A stretch of 64,000 nt of DNA from Paraburkholderia silvatlantica (GTDB lineage Bacteria > Pseudomonadota > Gammaproteobacteria > Burkholderiales > Burkholderiaceae). Below, one piece after another: positions 9,748 through 18,396 of the stretch (the first letter of the stretch is position 1; every line of letters starts with the position of its first letter). A program made the translations under genes and the position numbers. The notes beneath the pieces are model-generated. The model was not told the DNA's origin, made no database searches, and saw only the letters and a list, made by a program, of their open reading frames with translations. The stretch lies in assembly GCF_003096715.1 (NCBI RefSeq), contig NZ_QEOL01000009.1:1-64000 (forward strand). The letters are read 5' to 3'.

Positions 9748-10556
9748 ACGCACGCCATGATCCTCAACGCGGCATCGAGCGCATTGCGGTGCTCGTATCG
9801 GCGGGGCGTCACCCCGTGAGCGGCACGCCGCGTTACAGCCGAAACGATGCGCTCGCGCTCGACCTCGCGCGGACGCTGGCCGAACGGCATCACGCGCGTC
9901 TCGACGTGCTGCACGCAGGCGACCCCGCCGATCCCGCGCTCGCCGAATACCTCGCACTAGGCGCGCACGAAGTGGAGGTGCTGGCCTGCGCGCCTTCCGG
10001 CGACGCGGCGCGCATGCTCGCCGAGCGCGTGCGTGGCTACGACCTCGTGCTGACCGGCACGCGCGCCGAGGGCGCGCACGACAGCGGCATGCTGCCGTAC
10101 CGTGTGGCGGCTGCGCTGGGCGCGCCGATCGTGGGCGGCGCGGTCGACATCGACGTGGACGTCGCTGCGCGCGCCGCGGTGGTGCGCCAGTTTCTGCCCA
10201 AAGGCCTGCGCCGTCGCGTGCAGACCGCGCTGCCCGCGGTGATCGCCGTTCATCCGCTCGCGAACGCCCAGCCCCGTTACGCCTATGCACGGCTGCGCGC
10301 GGGCGCGGTGCGGACTGCGAACGCAACGCGCGCTAGCGGCGCCGAATCGACCGAAGCCTGCGCATGGACGGTCGGCCCGATCGAGCGCAAACCCGTGCGG
10401 CTGGCCGCGGCGGAAAAGCGCTCGGGCCACGCGCGCATGCTTTCGGCGACCACGACCGAAAGCCGGGGCGGCAACGTCGTAATTGAAGGGAGTTCGGTCG
10501 AAAAAGCACAAGTGATCCTCGCGTATTTGCGCGAGCATCAACTCATCGATTACTGA
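9744..10556 (+). CDS. etfB: electron transfer flavoprotein beta subunit of the betaine cluster
   Basis: A 270-residue EtfB-type protein overlapping etfA by four bases. Landmarks are SRNDALALDLARTLAE, the nucleotide-binding AALGAPIVGGAVDID region and a C-terminal signal-like helix EKAQVILAYLREHQLIDY. It forms the heterodimer with EtfA. Divergence from housekeeping EtfB, including an extended middle section (about 170-240), fits a catabolism-specific pair like that in the Pseudomonas dgc operon. A 49-bp gap separates it from gbcA. Confidence 0.87.
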   Translation: MNARHDPQRGIERIAVLVSAGRHPVSGTPRYSRNDALALDLARTLAERHHARLDVLHAGDPADPALAEYLALGAHEVEVLACAPSGDAARMLAERVRGYDLVLTGTRAEGAHDSGMLPYRVAAALGAPIVGGAVDIDVDVAARAAVVRQFLPKGLRRRVQTALPAVIAVHPLANAQPRYAYARLRAGAVRTANATRASGAESTEACAWTVGPIERKPVRLAAAEKRSGHARMLSATTTESRGGNVVIEGSSVEKAQVILAYLREHQLIDY

Positions 10557-10605
10557 TTTTGCTGGCCTGTCGGCAACGAACTGGGATGAAAAATCCGGAG
10601 CACAC

Positions 10606-11847
10606 ATGAAAGTAACGGCAGAGATTCGCGCACTGATCGAGCGCCGCCAGGCGGGTTACAGCCTGGAAGCGCCTTTCTACCTGAGCGAGGAGATTTTCGC
10701 GCTCGATATGGAGACGATTTTCCGGCAACACTGGATCGAGGTCGCCACGGAAGCGGAAATTCCCGAACCGGGCGACTACGTGACCGTCGATCTGGCGGGC
10801 GACTCGATCCTGATCGTGCGCGACGACGACATGCAGGTGCGCGCGTTCCACAACGTCTGCCGCCACCGCGGCGCGCGCCTGTGCAACGAAGAGAAGGGGT
10901 CGGTGGGCAATATCGTTTGCCCGTATCACAGCTGGACCTACAACCTCACCGGCGCGCTGATGTTCGCCGAGCACATGGGCGAGCAGTTCGACCGCTGCAA
11001 GCACAGTCTCAAGAGCGTGCACGTGGAGAATCTCGCGGGCCTGATCTTCGTGTGTCTCGCCGAAGAACCGCCCGCGGACTTCGCGCTCATGCGCGCCGAG
11101 ATGGAGCCGTATTTGCTGCCGCACGACCTGGCGGGCTGCAAGGTCGCCGCGCAGGTCGACATCATCGAGAAAGGCAACTGGAAGCTCGTGATGGAAAACA
11201 ATCGCGAGTGCTATCACTGCGTGGCAAATCATCCCGAGCTGACGATTTCGCTCTACGAGTACGGCTTCGGCTACGCGCGCACGGAAGCCAACGCCGAAGG
11301 CATGGACGCGTTCGAGCGCACCTGCAACGAGCGCGCGAAGCAGTGGGAAGCGATGGACCTGCCGTCGGTCGAGATCGAAAAACTGCTGGACGTCACGGGT
11401 TTTCGCACGCAGCGCCTGCCGCTCGACCGTTGTGGCGAGTCGCAAACACTGGACGCGAAGGTCGCGTCGAAGAAGCTGCTCGGCGAGTTTCGCACCGCCG
11501 ATCTCGGCGGCCTCTCGTTCTGGACGCAGCCGAATTCGTGGCATCACTTCATGAGCGATCACATCGTGTCGTTTTCCGTGATTCCGCTTTCGGCCGGCGA
11601 AACGCTCGTACGCACGCGCTGGCTCGTTCACAAGGACGCGCGCGAAGGCATCGATTACGACGTGGAGAACCTCACCGCCGTGTGGAATGCGACCAACAAC
11701 CAGGACCGCACGCTCGTGGAGTATTCGCAGCGCGGCGCCGCAAGCAGCGCCTATGAACCGGGTCCGTATTCGCCGTACACGGAAGGGCTCGTCGAAAAGT
11801 TCTCGGCCTGGTATATCGGCCGCCTCGCCAGGCAGATTGGCGCATAA
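10606..11847 (+). CDS. gbcA: glycine betaine dioxygenase/demethylase, Rieske oxygenase subunit GbcA
   Basis: A 413-residue ring-hydroxylating-type oxygenase. The Rieske 2Fe-2S motif is intact (CRHRGARLC and CPYHSW, C-x-H then C-x2-H). The catalytic domain contains the non-haem iron ligand region ENNRECYHCVANHPE. It removes one methyl group from glycine betaine as formaldehyde, giving dimethylglycine, with GbcB supplying electrons. GGAG lies eight bases before the ATG. The neighbours gbcB and dgcAB make the assignment to GbcA rather than another Rieske oxygenase strong. Confidence 0.93.
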   Translation: MKVTAEIRALIERRQAGYSLEAPFYLSEEIFALDMETIFRQHWIEVATEAEIPEPGDYVTVDLAGDSILIVRDDDMQVRAFHNVCRHRGARLCNEEKGSVGNIVCPYHSWTYNLTGALMFAEHMGEQFDRCKHSLKSVHVENLAGLIFVCLAEEPPADFALMRAEMEPYLLPHDLAGCKVAAQVDIIEKGNWKLVMENNRECYHCVANHPELTISLYEYGFGYARTEANAEGMDAFERTCNERAKQWEAMDLPSVEIEKLLDVTGFRTQRLPLDRCGESQTLDAKVASKKLLGEFRTADLGGLSFWTQPNSWHHFMSDHIVSFSVIPLSAGETLVRTRWLVHKDAREGIDYDVENLTAVWNATNNQDRTLVEYSQRGAASSAYEPGPYSPYTEGLVEKFSAWYIGRLARQIGA

Positions 11848-11894
11848 CGCGCCCGCAAAGCGCAAAAAATGCGGCAAAGATAGCGGAGTTTGAC

Positions 11895-13040
11895 ATGATG
11901 CGAGACGCGGCCCAATTCAATCCACTCGATCCCGGCGACAGCCGGGTGACGCGCCCGGCGTTCTGGGGCGCGCTGCCCGAGCGGTGGACGAGCGAGGTCG
12001 AGGAAACCCTCGTGTGCTGCCACGTGTGGCAGGAAACGCATGACGTGAAGAGCTTTTTCCTGCGCTCGCCGCAGGGCCGCACATTCTTGTTCGAGCCGGG
12101 GCAGTTCCTCACGCTCGAACTCGAGATCGACGGTGAGGCCGTCAACCGCTGCTATACGATTTCGTCGTCGCCCGCACGACCTCATACCATTTCCATTACG
12201 GTCAAGCGCGTGCCGGGCGGCAAGGTGTCGAACTGGCTGCACGACAACCTGCGCCCGGGCGTTTCGCTACGCGTGCTCGGGCCGGCCGGCGAATTCACGT
12301 GTGCACGTCACCCCGCACCGAAGTATCTGTTTCTTTCCGCGGGGTCCGGCGTCACGCCGCTGATGTCGATGAGCCGCGCGCATCACGATCTCGCGGAGGA
12401 CCGCGATATCGTTTTCGTGCACAGCGCCCGCACGCCCGACGACATCATCTTCGCGCGCGAGCTGGAACTGATCGCTTCGAGCCGCGCGAATTTCCGCACG
12501 TCGTTCGTCTGTGAAAGAGTGGGTGCGCGCACCGACTGGTCGGGCGTGACGGGCTTTCTCTCGCTGCCGCTCCTGAAGTTGATTGCCCCGGACTTCATGG
12601 AGCGGGAGATCTTCACCTGCGGGCCCGCGCCGTACATGAAAGCCGTGCGCGATCTGCTCGACGAGGCCGGCTTCGCACGCGAACGCTACCACGAAGAGAG
12701 TTTTTCGTTCGAAACGCTTACGGCGCAAGCCGAGGCGCCGGTGGAACAGCCCCCGGCGGAATCGTCCGCCGAAACGGCCAGCTTCAAGATCACCTTCGCC
12801 AAAAGCCGCCGCGAGATTCAGTGCGGCGCACATCAGACCGTGCTCGACGCCGCGCGCCAGGCCGGCGTGCGTCTGGCTTCCTCGTGCAGCCAGGGCATGT
12901 GCGGAACCTGCAAGGTCAAGCTCGTTTCCGGGCAGGTGGATATGAAGCACAGCGGCGGCATACGCCAGCGCGAAATCGATCAGGGCATGGCGCTGCTGTG
13001 CTGCTCGAAACCGCTGTCCGACCTCGTCGTCGACAAATAG
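11895..13040 (+). CDS. gbcB: glycine betaine demethylase reductase subunit GbcB
   Basis: A 381-residue hybrid-cluster-type reductase. An N-terminal FAD-binding domain (RCYTISSSP at about residue 86-94) is followed by an NAD(P)-binding domain (FLSAGSGVTPLMSM) and a C-terminal plant-type 2Fe-2S ferredoxin (CSQGMCGTCKVKL with CC near the end). It passes electrons from NAD(P)H to GbcA. The start has two adjacent ATGs (11895 and 11898). It lies 47 bp after gbcA on the same strand. Confidence 0.93.
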   Translation: MMRDAAQFNPLDPGDSRVTRPAFWGALPERWTSEVEETLVCCHVWQETHDVKSFFLRSPQGRTFLFEPGQFLTLELEIDGEAVNRCYTISSSPARPHTISITVKRVPGGKVSNWLHDNLRPGVSLRVLGPAGEFTCARHPAPKYLFLSAGSGVTPLMSMSRAHHDLAEDRDIVFVHSARTPDDIIFARELELIASSRANFRTSFVCERVGARTDWSGVTGFLSLPLLKLIAPDFMEREIFTCGPAPYMKAVRDLLDEAGFARERYHEESFSFETLTAQAEAPVEQPPAESSAETASFKITFAKSRREIQCGAHQTVLDAARQAGVRLASSCSQGMCGTCKVKLVSGQVDMKHSGGIRQREIDQGMALLCCSKPLSDLVVDK

Positions 13041-13059
13041 CGCGCGCGTCGCGCAACGA

Positions 13060-13092
13060 CAAGAACACGTCGTAAATCGACGTTAGCGGCAG
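13060..13092 (+). promoter_or_regulatory. candidate regulator site upstream of the betaine-binding protein gene
   Basis: The 112-bp gap after gbcB contains AAGAACACGTC, ATCGACGTT and AGCG in the same order as the glyA upstream region (1,422-1,452). It may be a binding site for a GbdR-type activator and would give the transporter its own promoter. The evidence is the two-site similarity only. Confidence 0.3.
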
Positions 13093-13152
13093 ATTGTGGC
13101 GGGCGAATCTGCATAGGCACGGGGCGCTTGCCCATATCACAGGAGATCGACC

Positions 13153-14013
13153 ATGAAGCTGTCTGGAAAACTTGTTTGGACCGGTGTGTTTTCGGCGATG
13201 GTGTGCTTGAGCGCCCCGGCGTTTGCCGACGGCAAGCCGACCGTGAAGATCGGTTATGTCGAAGGCTGGGACGACAGCGTCGCGACGTCCAACGTGGCCG
13301 CGCGCATCATCGAGAAGCGCTATGGCTATCCGGTGCAGCTCGTGCCCGTGGCCGCGGGCATCATGTGGCAGGGCGTGGCGCGCGGCGACCTCGACGCGAC
13401 GCTTTCCGCCTGGCTGCCCGTCACGCAGGGCGCGTACTGGGCGCAGTTCAAGGACAAGGTGGTCGACCTCGGCACGAACTTCCCGGGCGCGAAGATCGGT
13501 CTCGTGGTGCCCGACTACGTCAGTGCGAAGAGTATCAGCGATCTCAACGCGGACAAGTCGGCGTTCGGCGGCCGCATCGTCGGCATCGACGCCGGCGCGG
13601 GCGTGATGCGCAAGACCGACGAGGCCGTCAAGCAGTACGACCTCAGCTACAGCGTGATGCCGAGTTCGGGCAGCGCGATGACGGCCGAGCTGGCGCGTTC
13701 GGTGGGGTCGAAGAAACCGGTGATCGTTACGGGCTGGACGCCGCACTGGATGTTCGCCAAGTACAAGCTGCGCTTCCTCGACGATCCGAAGAACGTCTAC
13801 GGCGCCGCAGAGCACGTGGACAACGTGGCCAACCCCGAACTCGAGAAGAAGGCCCCGCAGGTGGTCACGTTCCTGAAGAACTTCCAGTGGAAGCCGGGTG
13901 AGATCGACAGCGTCATGCTCGCGATCCAGAACGGCGAGAAGCCCGATGCCGCGGCCGACACGTGGATCGCCGCGCACGGCGATCGCGTGAATGCCTGGGC
14001 GGGCACGCAGTAA
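13153..14013 (+). CDS. glycine betaine/choline-type ABC transporter substrate-binding protein
   Basis: A 286-residue periplasmic binding protein of the OpuAC/ProX family. The first 25 residues are a Sec signal peptide (positive MKLSGKLVW, hydrophobic core, cleavage after AFA). The mature part has the family pattern VKIGYVEGWDDSVATSNVAA and the GWTPHWMFAKYKLRFLDDP segment, whose aromatic residues are typical of the quaternary-amine cage. GGAGATCG precedes the ATG. It should deliver betaine (or a related betaine) to the ATPase and permease that follow after a 227-bp gap. Confidence 0.88.
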   Translation: MKLSGKLVWTGVFSAMVCLSAPAFADGKPTVKIGYVEGWDDSVATSNVAARIIEKRYGYPVQLVPVAAGIMWQGVARGDLDATLSAWLPVTQGAYWAQFKDKVVDLGTNFPGAKIGLVVPDYVSAKSISDLNADKSAFGGRIVGIDAGAGVMRKTDEAVKQYDLSYSVMPSSGSAMTAELARSVGSKKPVIVTGWTPHWMFAKYKLRFLDDPKNVYGAAEHVDNVANPELEKKAPQVVTFLKNFQWKPGEIDSVMLAIQNGEKPDAAADTWIAAHGDRVNAWAGTQ

Positions 14014-14035
14014 TCGCAGGCAATCAACGGCAGGG

Positions 14036-14076
14036 GGCCCGTAGCGGCCCCGCCAGACCCGTGCCCGCTACGGGCC
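14036..14076 (+). terminator. perfect 12-bp stem hairpin after the substrate-binding protein gene
   Basis: GGCCCGTAGCGG (14036-14047) pairs exactly with CCGCTACGGGCC (14065-14076) across a 17-base loop. No U-run follows, so it may be a partial terminator or an mRNA-stabilising stem that gives the binding protein more transcript than the downstream transporter genes. Confidence 0.55.
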
Positions 14077-14240
14077 GCGCGCTGCGATTGTGCCTATGCA
14101 GCATGTCACTTTTCTGATGCGGCGCCGTGTCGCTTTTGCGTAAGCGTTTGTCGCAATTCGCCATCCCGGCAGGGTTTTTTCTGGCAACCATGTAGACATA
14201 CCGTGCGGGCCGGCGCCTGCCGTTCGAGGAGATGGAGTCG

Positions 14241-15413
14241 ATGAAATCCCCCAAGATCGTGGTCGATGGATTATGCAAGGTATTCGGGCCCAACCCGAAG
14301 CTTGCACGTGAGCTGCTCGCAAAGGGCGCGACGAAAGACGAGCTGTTCGCCAGGACCGGCTATGTGCTCGGTGTGAACAATGCCTCGTTCGAGGTGCACG
14401 AGGGCGAGATTTTCGTGCTGATGGGGCTGTCCGGCTCGGGCAAGTCCACGCTGATCCGGCTCATCAACCGGCTCGTGGAGCCGACGGCCGGCAAGGTCAT
14501 CATCGACGGGCGCGATATCGCGGCCGTGCGGCGCTCGGAACTGGTCTCGCTGCGCCGTACCGACATGAGCATGGTGTTCCAGTCGTTCGCGCTCATGCCG
14601 CAGCGCAGCGTGCTCGCGAATGCCGCGTTCGGCCTCGAAGTGGCGGGCGTGGGCCGCAAGGAGCGCGAGCAACGCGCGCTGGCCGTGCTGGAGCAGGTCG
14701 GCCTCGCGGCGTTTGCGCAGAAGCTGCCCGCCGAGCTTTCGGGCGGCATGCAGCAGCGCGTGGGCCTCGCTCGCGCGCTCGCGGTGAATCCTTCGCTCAT
14801 GATCATGGACGAAGCGTTCTCCGCGCTCGATCCGCTCAAGCGCAAGGAAATGCAGAACGTGCTGCTGCAACTGCAAAAAGAGCAGCGCCGCACGATCATG
14901 TTCGTTTCACACGACCTCGAAGAGGCGCTGCGCATCGGCAGCCGCATCGCGATCATGGAAGGTGGCCGCATCGTGCAGATCGGCACGCCGCAGGAGATCA
15001 TCAGCAATCCTGCCGATGACTATGTGCGGGCGTTCTTCGACGGCGTGGATACGAGCCGCTATCTCACCGCCGGCGACCTCATGCAGCGGGAAGCCGTGCC
15101 GCTCATCCGCTCGCTCGACGCGAAGAGCGTAGCCTCGTCGCTCAACGGCAGCGCCGATTACGCGTTCGTGCTGGACGCGCAGCACCGCATCAGCGGTTTC
15201 GTCACGCGCGATGCGATAGGCGCTGCGCAGCCGGCGCTGAAGCAGGTCGAATGCATCACGCTCGGCACGCCGCTGGAGCAGGTCGTCTCGCGCGTGTGCG
15301 CGAACACGACGGCGCTGCCCGTGGTCGACGACGAGGGCCGCTATTGCGGCTCCATCGATCAGGCCGCCGTCCTGAAGGTCATTACGCGTAATCGAGGTGC
15401 CGCCCATGTCTGA
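14241..15413 (+). CDS. glycine betaine/proline ABC transporter ATPase
   Basis: A 390-residue ProV/OpuAA-type ATPase. It shows Walker A (GLSGSGKST), signature (ELSGGMQQRVGLARAL), Walker B (LMIMDEAFSALD) and a C-terminal CBS-domain region (about 280-390) as used for osmotic control in this family. The start at 14241 is nine bases after GAGGAG; an ATG nine bases upstream abuts that ribosome site and is less likely. The gene overlaps the permease gene by eight bases. With the binding protein it forms an importer for betaine as a carbon and nitrogen source or osmoprotectant. Confidence 0.92.
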   Translation: MKSPKIVVDGLCKVFGPNPKLARELLAKGATKDELFARTGYVLGVNNASFEVHEGEIFVLMGLSGSGKSTLIRLINRLVEPTAGKVIIDGRDIAAVRRSELVSLRRTDMSMVFQSFALMPQRSVLANAAFGLEVAGVGRKEREQRALAVLEQVGLAAFAQKLPAELSGGMQQRVGLARALAVNPSLMIMDEAFSALDPLKRKEMQNVLLQLQKEQRRTIMFVSHDLEEALRIGSRIAIMEGGRIVQIGTPQEIISNPADDYVRAFFDGVDTSRYLTAGDLMQREAVPLIRSLDAKSVASSLNGSADYAFVLDAQHRISGFVTRDAIGAAQPALKQVECITLGTPLEQVVSRVCANTTALPVVDDEGRYCGSIDQAAVLKVITRNRGAAHV

Positions 15414-16302
15414 GATCATTCCCGTCGGCCAGTGGGTCGATCAGTCGGTTCACTATCTGCTCGACCACGATGCCAACAGCTTCGACGCCGTCGGCAAGGC
15501 AATCGAGAGTTTTGCCGCACTTGTCGAGCACGGCTTGCAGGCCATTCCCATGTGGGCGCTCATGGCGTTCTTCATCGCAATCGGCCTGTGGCGCGTGGGC
15601 TGGCGCTTCGCGATCTTCGTCACCTGCTCGCTATTGCTGATCTACGCAACAGGCTTCTGGGATCAGACCGTCGTGACGCTCGGCCTCACGCTCTCGTCAA
15701 CGGTGATCAGCCTCGTGATCGGCATTCCGCTCGGCATCTGGACGGCGAAGAGCAAGCTCGTGCAAACCATCGTGCGCCCCATTCTCGACCTGATGCAGAC
15801 CATGCCGGCCTTCGTCTATCTGATTCCTGCCGCGATGCTGTTTGGTCTTGGCCGCGTGCCCGGCATTCTGTCCACCGTGATCTTCGCCATGCCGCCAGCC
15901 GTTCGCCTTACGAGCCTCGGCATCAAGCACGTGAACCGCGAGATCGTCGAAGCAGGGCAGGCGTTCGGCTGCACGCCGTGGCAACTACTGTACAAGGTGC
16001 AGTTTCCCAATGCGCTGCCGTCCATCATGCAAGGCGTGAACCAGACCATCATGATGGCGCTTTCCATGGTCATCATCGCTTCGATGGTGGGCGCGGGTGG
16101 TCTTGGCAACGACGTGCTCGCGAGCATTCAGCGGCTGGATATCGGCCTCGGCTTCGAAAGCGGGCTTTCCGTTGTGCTGCTCGCCATCATTCTCGACCGG
16201 ATTACCGAGAGCTTTGGCCGGGCGCCGGGAGCCGTGAAAGCGCCGCTGTTCTCGGGACTCAAGCAATTGATGCGCGTGCGTCCCGCGGTCGTAGAGGCGT
16301 AA
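15406..16302 (+). CDS. glycine betaine/proline ABC transporter permease
   Basis: A 298-residue ProW/OpuAB-type inner-membrane permease with about seven hydrophobic segments. The EAA-type cytoplasmic loop (REIVEAGQAFGCTPWQLLYKVQFPNA) is intact. The N-terminal VDQSVHYLLDHDANSFDAVGKAIE stretch is typical of the family. The ATG at 15406 overlaps the ATPase stop region (ATGTCTGA), showing translational coupling, and GAGG lies eight bases upstream. It ends 44 bp before the second regulator gene. Confidence 0.92.
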   Translation: MSEIIPVGQWVDQSVHYLLDHDANSFDAVGKAIESFAALVEHGLQAIPMWALMAFFIAIGLWRVGWRFAIFVTCSLLLIYATGFWDQTVVTLGLTLSSTVISLVIGIPLGIWTAKSKLVQTIVRPILDLMQTMPAFVYLIPAAMLFGLGRVPGILSTVIFAMPPAVRLTSLGIKHVNREIVEAGQAFGCTPWQLLYKVQFPNALPSIMQGVNQTIMMALSMVIIASMVGAGGLGNDVLASIQRLDIGLGFESGLSVVLLAIILDRITESFGRAPGAVKAPLFSGLKQLMRVRPAVVEA

Positions 16303-16346
16303 GCGTCGGAATCACACCATCAACCGCCATTCCCGAGGAGCGCAAT

Positions 16347-17339
16347 GTGACGACCGACATCGTCGTGCCCGAGCCCGAAGCGCGCACGGCATCGTCTCTC
16401 AGGCATTTCGGTTTCCTGACGTTGCAGAACTTTTCGATGATCGCGTTTTCGAGTGCGGTCGAGGTTCTGCGCATGGCGAACTACGTGGGACGCGCGGACC
16501 ATTACCGCTGGTCGATCTACTCGCTCGACGGTGCACCGGCCCGCGCGAGCAACGGCATCACGGTGCGCCCCGCCCAGGCGCTCGACCCGGCGTGCCTGCC
16601 CGACGTGCTGATCGTGTGCGGCGGCATTCGCATTCGCGAGATCATGAGCGAAGGCGTGCGCGCCGCGCTCGCCATGGCGGCGCGGCAGGGCGTGCCGCTT
16701 GGCGGCATCTGCACCGGTGCTTATGCGCTGATGGCGAGCGGGCTGCTGGACGGCTATCGCTGCGCCGTGCATTGGGAAGATCTCACGGTCCTGCACGAAG
16801 AGTTTCCGCGCGTGCGTTTCGCCGACGAACTATTCGTCGTCGATCGCGACCGGCTCACCTGCACAGGCGGCACGGCGCCGCTCGACCTGATGCTCGAACT
16901 CGTTGGCGCGCGCCTTGGGCAAAGTCTTGCCGCCAAGGTATCGGAACAGTTTATTCTGGAGCGGATTCGCGGCTCGACCGATCTGCAGCCCATCCCGGTG
17001 GATGCGCGCGTGGGTTTTTCGCGCGCGGAGCTGGTGGAGGTCGTGCGGTTGATGGAGGCGAATATCAAGGAGCCACTGTCGCTGGAAGAACTCGCGCGGC
17101 TCGTTCGGCTTTCGCAACGGCATTTGCAGCGGATGTTCAAGGCGTATCTGAACGTTTCGCCTACGCATTATTACTTGACGTTGCGGCTGAAGCGTGCTCG
17201 GGAATTGTTGCGTACGACCGATACTTCGATTTCGCGTGTGACCGCTATTTGCGGGTTTAATTCGCCTTGCCATTTTAGTAAGGCGTATCGGGTGCAGTTT
17301 GGGCATGCGCCTAGTCATGAGCGGCGTGGCTCGGAGTGA
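16347..17339 (+). CDS. gbdR: GlxA family AraC-type regulator, GbdR
   Basis: A 330-residue regulator with the N-terminal DJ-1/PfpI-like domain (LIVCGGIRIRE, GICTGAYALMASGLLDG) and a C-terminal AraC-type DNA-binding domain (RLSQRHLQRMFKAYLNVSP, ICGFNSPCHFSKAYRVQFG). The start is the GTG at 16347, six bases after GAGGAG; an ATG two bases earlier meets a stop at once. Its position at the end of the betaine transporter operon and its match to Pseudomonas GbdR-type proteins point to activation of gbcAB, dgcAB and glyA by betaine or dimethylglycine. The paralog at 104-1129 is very similar. Confidence 0.88.
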   Translation: MTTDIVVPEPEARTASSLRHFGFLTLQNFSMIAFSSAVEVLRMANYVGRADHYRWSIYSLDGAPARASNGITVRPAQALDPACLPDVLIVCGGIRIREIMSEGVRAALAMAARQGVPLGGICTGAYALMASGLLDGYRCAVHWEDLTVLHEEFPRVRFADELFVVDRDRLTCTGGTAPLDLMLELVGARLGQSLAAKVSEQFILERIRGSTDLQPIPVDARVGFSRAELVEVVRLMEANIKEPLSLEELARLVRLSQRHLQRMFKAYLNVSPTHYYLTLRLKRARELLRTTDTSISRVTAICGFNSPCHFSKAYRVQFGHAPSHERRGSE

Positions 17340-17362
17340 GTTTTTTTGCTTTATTGCCTTTT

Positions 17363-17602
17363 CTTGAATTCGCGTCGGGGCGCGAGCGTTGCCCCTGTGC
17401 GGGGCGGCACCTACTTTCTTTGCGGCGGCAAAGAAAGTAGGCAAAGAAAGCCGCTCACACCGCCAATGCCTGCCACAGTTCACCTCTGGCCGTAATCGCC
17501 AGTGGCTCCGGAGCGTCTGTCACCTCGCACCATTCTCGTTAGTGACAAAGGGCTCATCCGTTCCCGCTGCTCGCTACGCGCGCAGCGGACGGGCCTGCAA
17601 GG
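17363..17602. repeat. left half of dispersed palindromic element (copy B), interrupted by an insertion
   Basis: This 240-bp segment matches the left half of the uninterrupted copy at 47,836-48,343. It begins CTTGAATTCGCGTCGG, contains a perfect hairpin (CCTACTTTCTTTGC at 17,410-17,423 with GCAAAGAAAGTAGG at 17,428-17,441), and ends at the target sequence CCTGCAAGG (17,594-17,602). It lies right after the 3' end of gbdR. The right half resumes at 20,088 on the far side of the inserted unit. Confidence 0.85.
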
Positions 17603-17661
17603 CTAAAATTGCCCAACGCCCATAAACTGAAAATCCCCTCTCAAACCTTTGCCAGACAAGG
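17603..17661 (+). repeat. left 59-bp terminal inverted repeat
   Basis: The repeat starts CTAAAATTGCCCAACG and is the reverse complement of 20,029-20,087 with a single mismatch at its 54th base. It defines the left end of the unit, directly after the 9-bp target duplicate. Confidence 0.88.
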
Positions 17662-17722
17662 CTTTGACGGTGCGTGTGGCGAGTCTCGACGTGCCGGGAG
17701 CGTGGTCAATCCGGGGTGGCAT

Positions 17723-18007
17723 TTATGCCGACGGGCGTCGCGTAAAGATCTGCTCGATCTGACATGTACGCTCATCCGCACTGCACTGGAACGGCATGGC
17801 GAGATCGCCGCGATGACGGCTGAGGGCAAACGCGACGATCTGCCGACGCGTCCGGCCGATCCCGCCGCGCGCCGACTGCCTGCCCTCAAGCGCCTGCGCA
17901 CAATAGCGCTGAACGGCTTTGCGCGAGTCGACGCCTGCGTACCACGCGCGCAAGGCGGATAGGCTCGCAGGGGCAGGAAATGACAGGGAAACCGGATCGA
18001 TCAGCAT
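17723..18007 (-). pseudogene. N-terminal remnant of a tyrosine recombinase/integrase
   Basis: Only about 94 residues remain, from MLIDPVSLSF to a stop at 17,723. The segment LRAWYAGVDSRKAV followed by QSARGGIGRTRRQIVAFA and RHRGDLA resembles the N-terminal domain (DUF3701-associated) of large phage-type integrases of Burkholderiaceae, which are normally several hundred residues long. The catalytic R-H-R-Y region is absent. It points towards the left end of the unit and may be what is left of its original mobility gene. The family assignment is from memory of the motif and is moderate. Confidence 0.5.
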
Positions 18008-18171
18008 CCTGCCATTGTAGGCAACGAAATGATCGCGGTGAACCGGCTGGGTGTGACGCGATTTGCGAAAGGTGAGTTTTATCGGGAAACAGGTGCATAT
18101 TGCTAAGAACACTTAGCGACACACCCGCCGTGTTGATGCACATCAACCTGCTTACCCCGCATGCGCGATAA

Positions 18172-18396
18172 GCTCGCCAGCGCTTCGCACTCGTTCAACC
18201 CTCGCTGACCAAGGATCACTTCATCATGCTGATCGAAGGGGTGAAGGTTACCGGCGTTAACCCCGGCATGGCGAACGCAAAATCCAGTGACTCACAAACC
18301 AATCATATTGAACTGGTGTCACTGATGTACGATCGCATCACATGGCATTATACCGATGGCAATATCAAATTCACCGATGACTGGAATGAGCGATAG
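18172..18396 (+). pseudogene. C-terminal remnant of an Hcp (TssD) gene
   Basis: A frame open from the stop at 18,169 encodes an Hcp-like tail: MLIEGVKVTGVNPGMANAK, then NHIELVSLMYDRITWHY and TDGNIKFTDDWNER. These match the end of the Hcp family used as tube protein and effector carrier in T6SS. The first two-thirds of a normal Hcp (about 160 residues) are missing, with a stop just upstream. From the ATG at 18,226 it could make only 56 residues. It ends five bases before the tlde1-like start codon, recalling hcp-effector operons in which the toxin is loaded inside the tube. It differs from the main-cluster Hcp at 36,456. Confidence 0.72.

Noticed and set aside
17609..17962. A 117-codon plus-strand frame inside the mobile unit
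   Set aside because: It overlaps the left inverted repeat and is antisense to the integrase-like remnant, which has recognisable residues.
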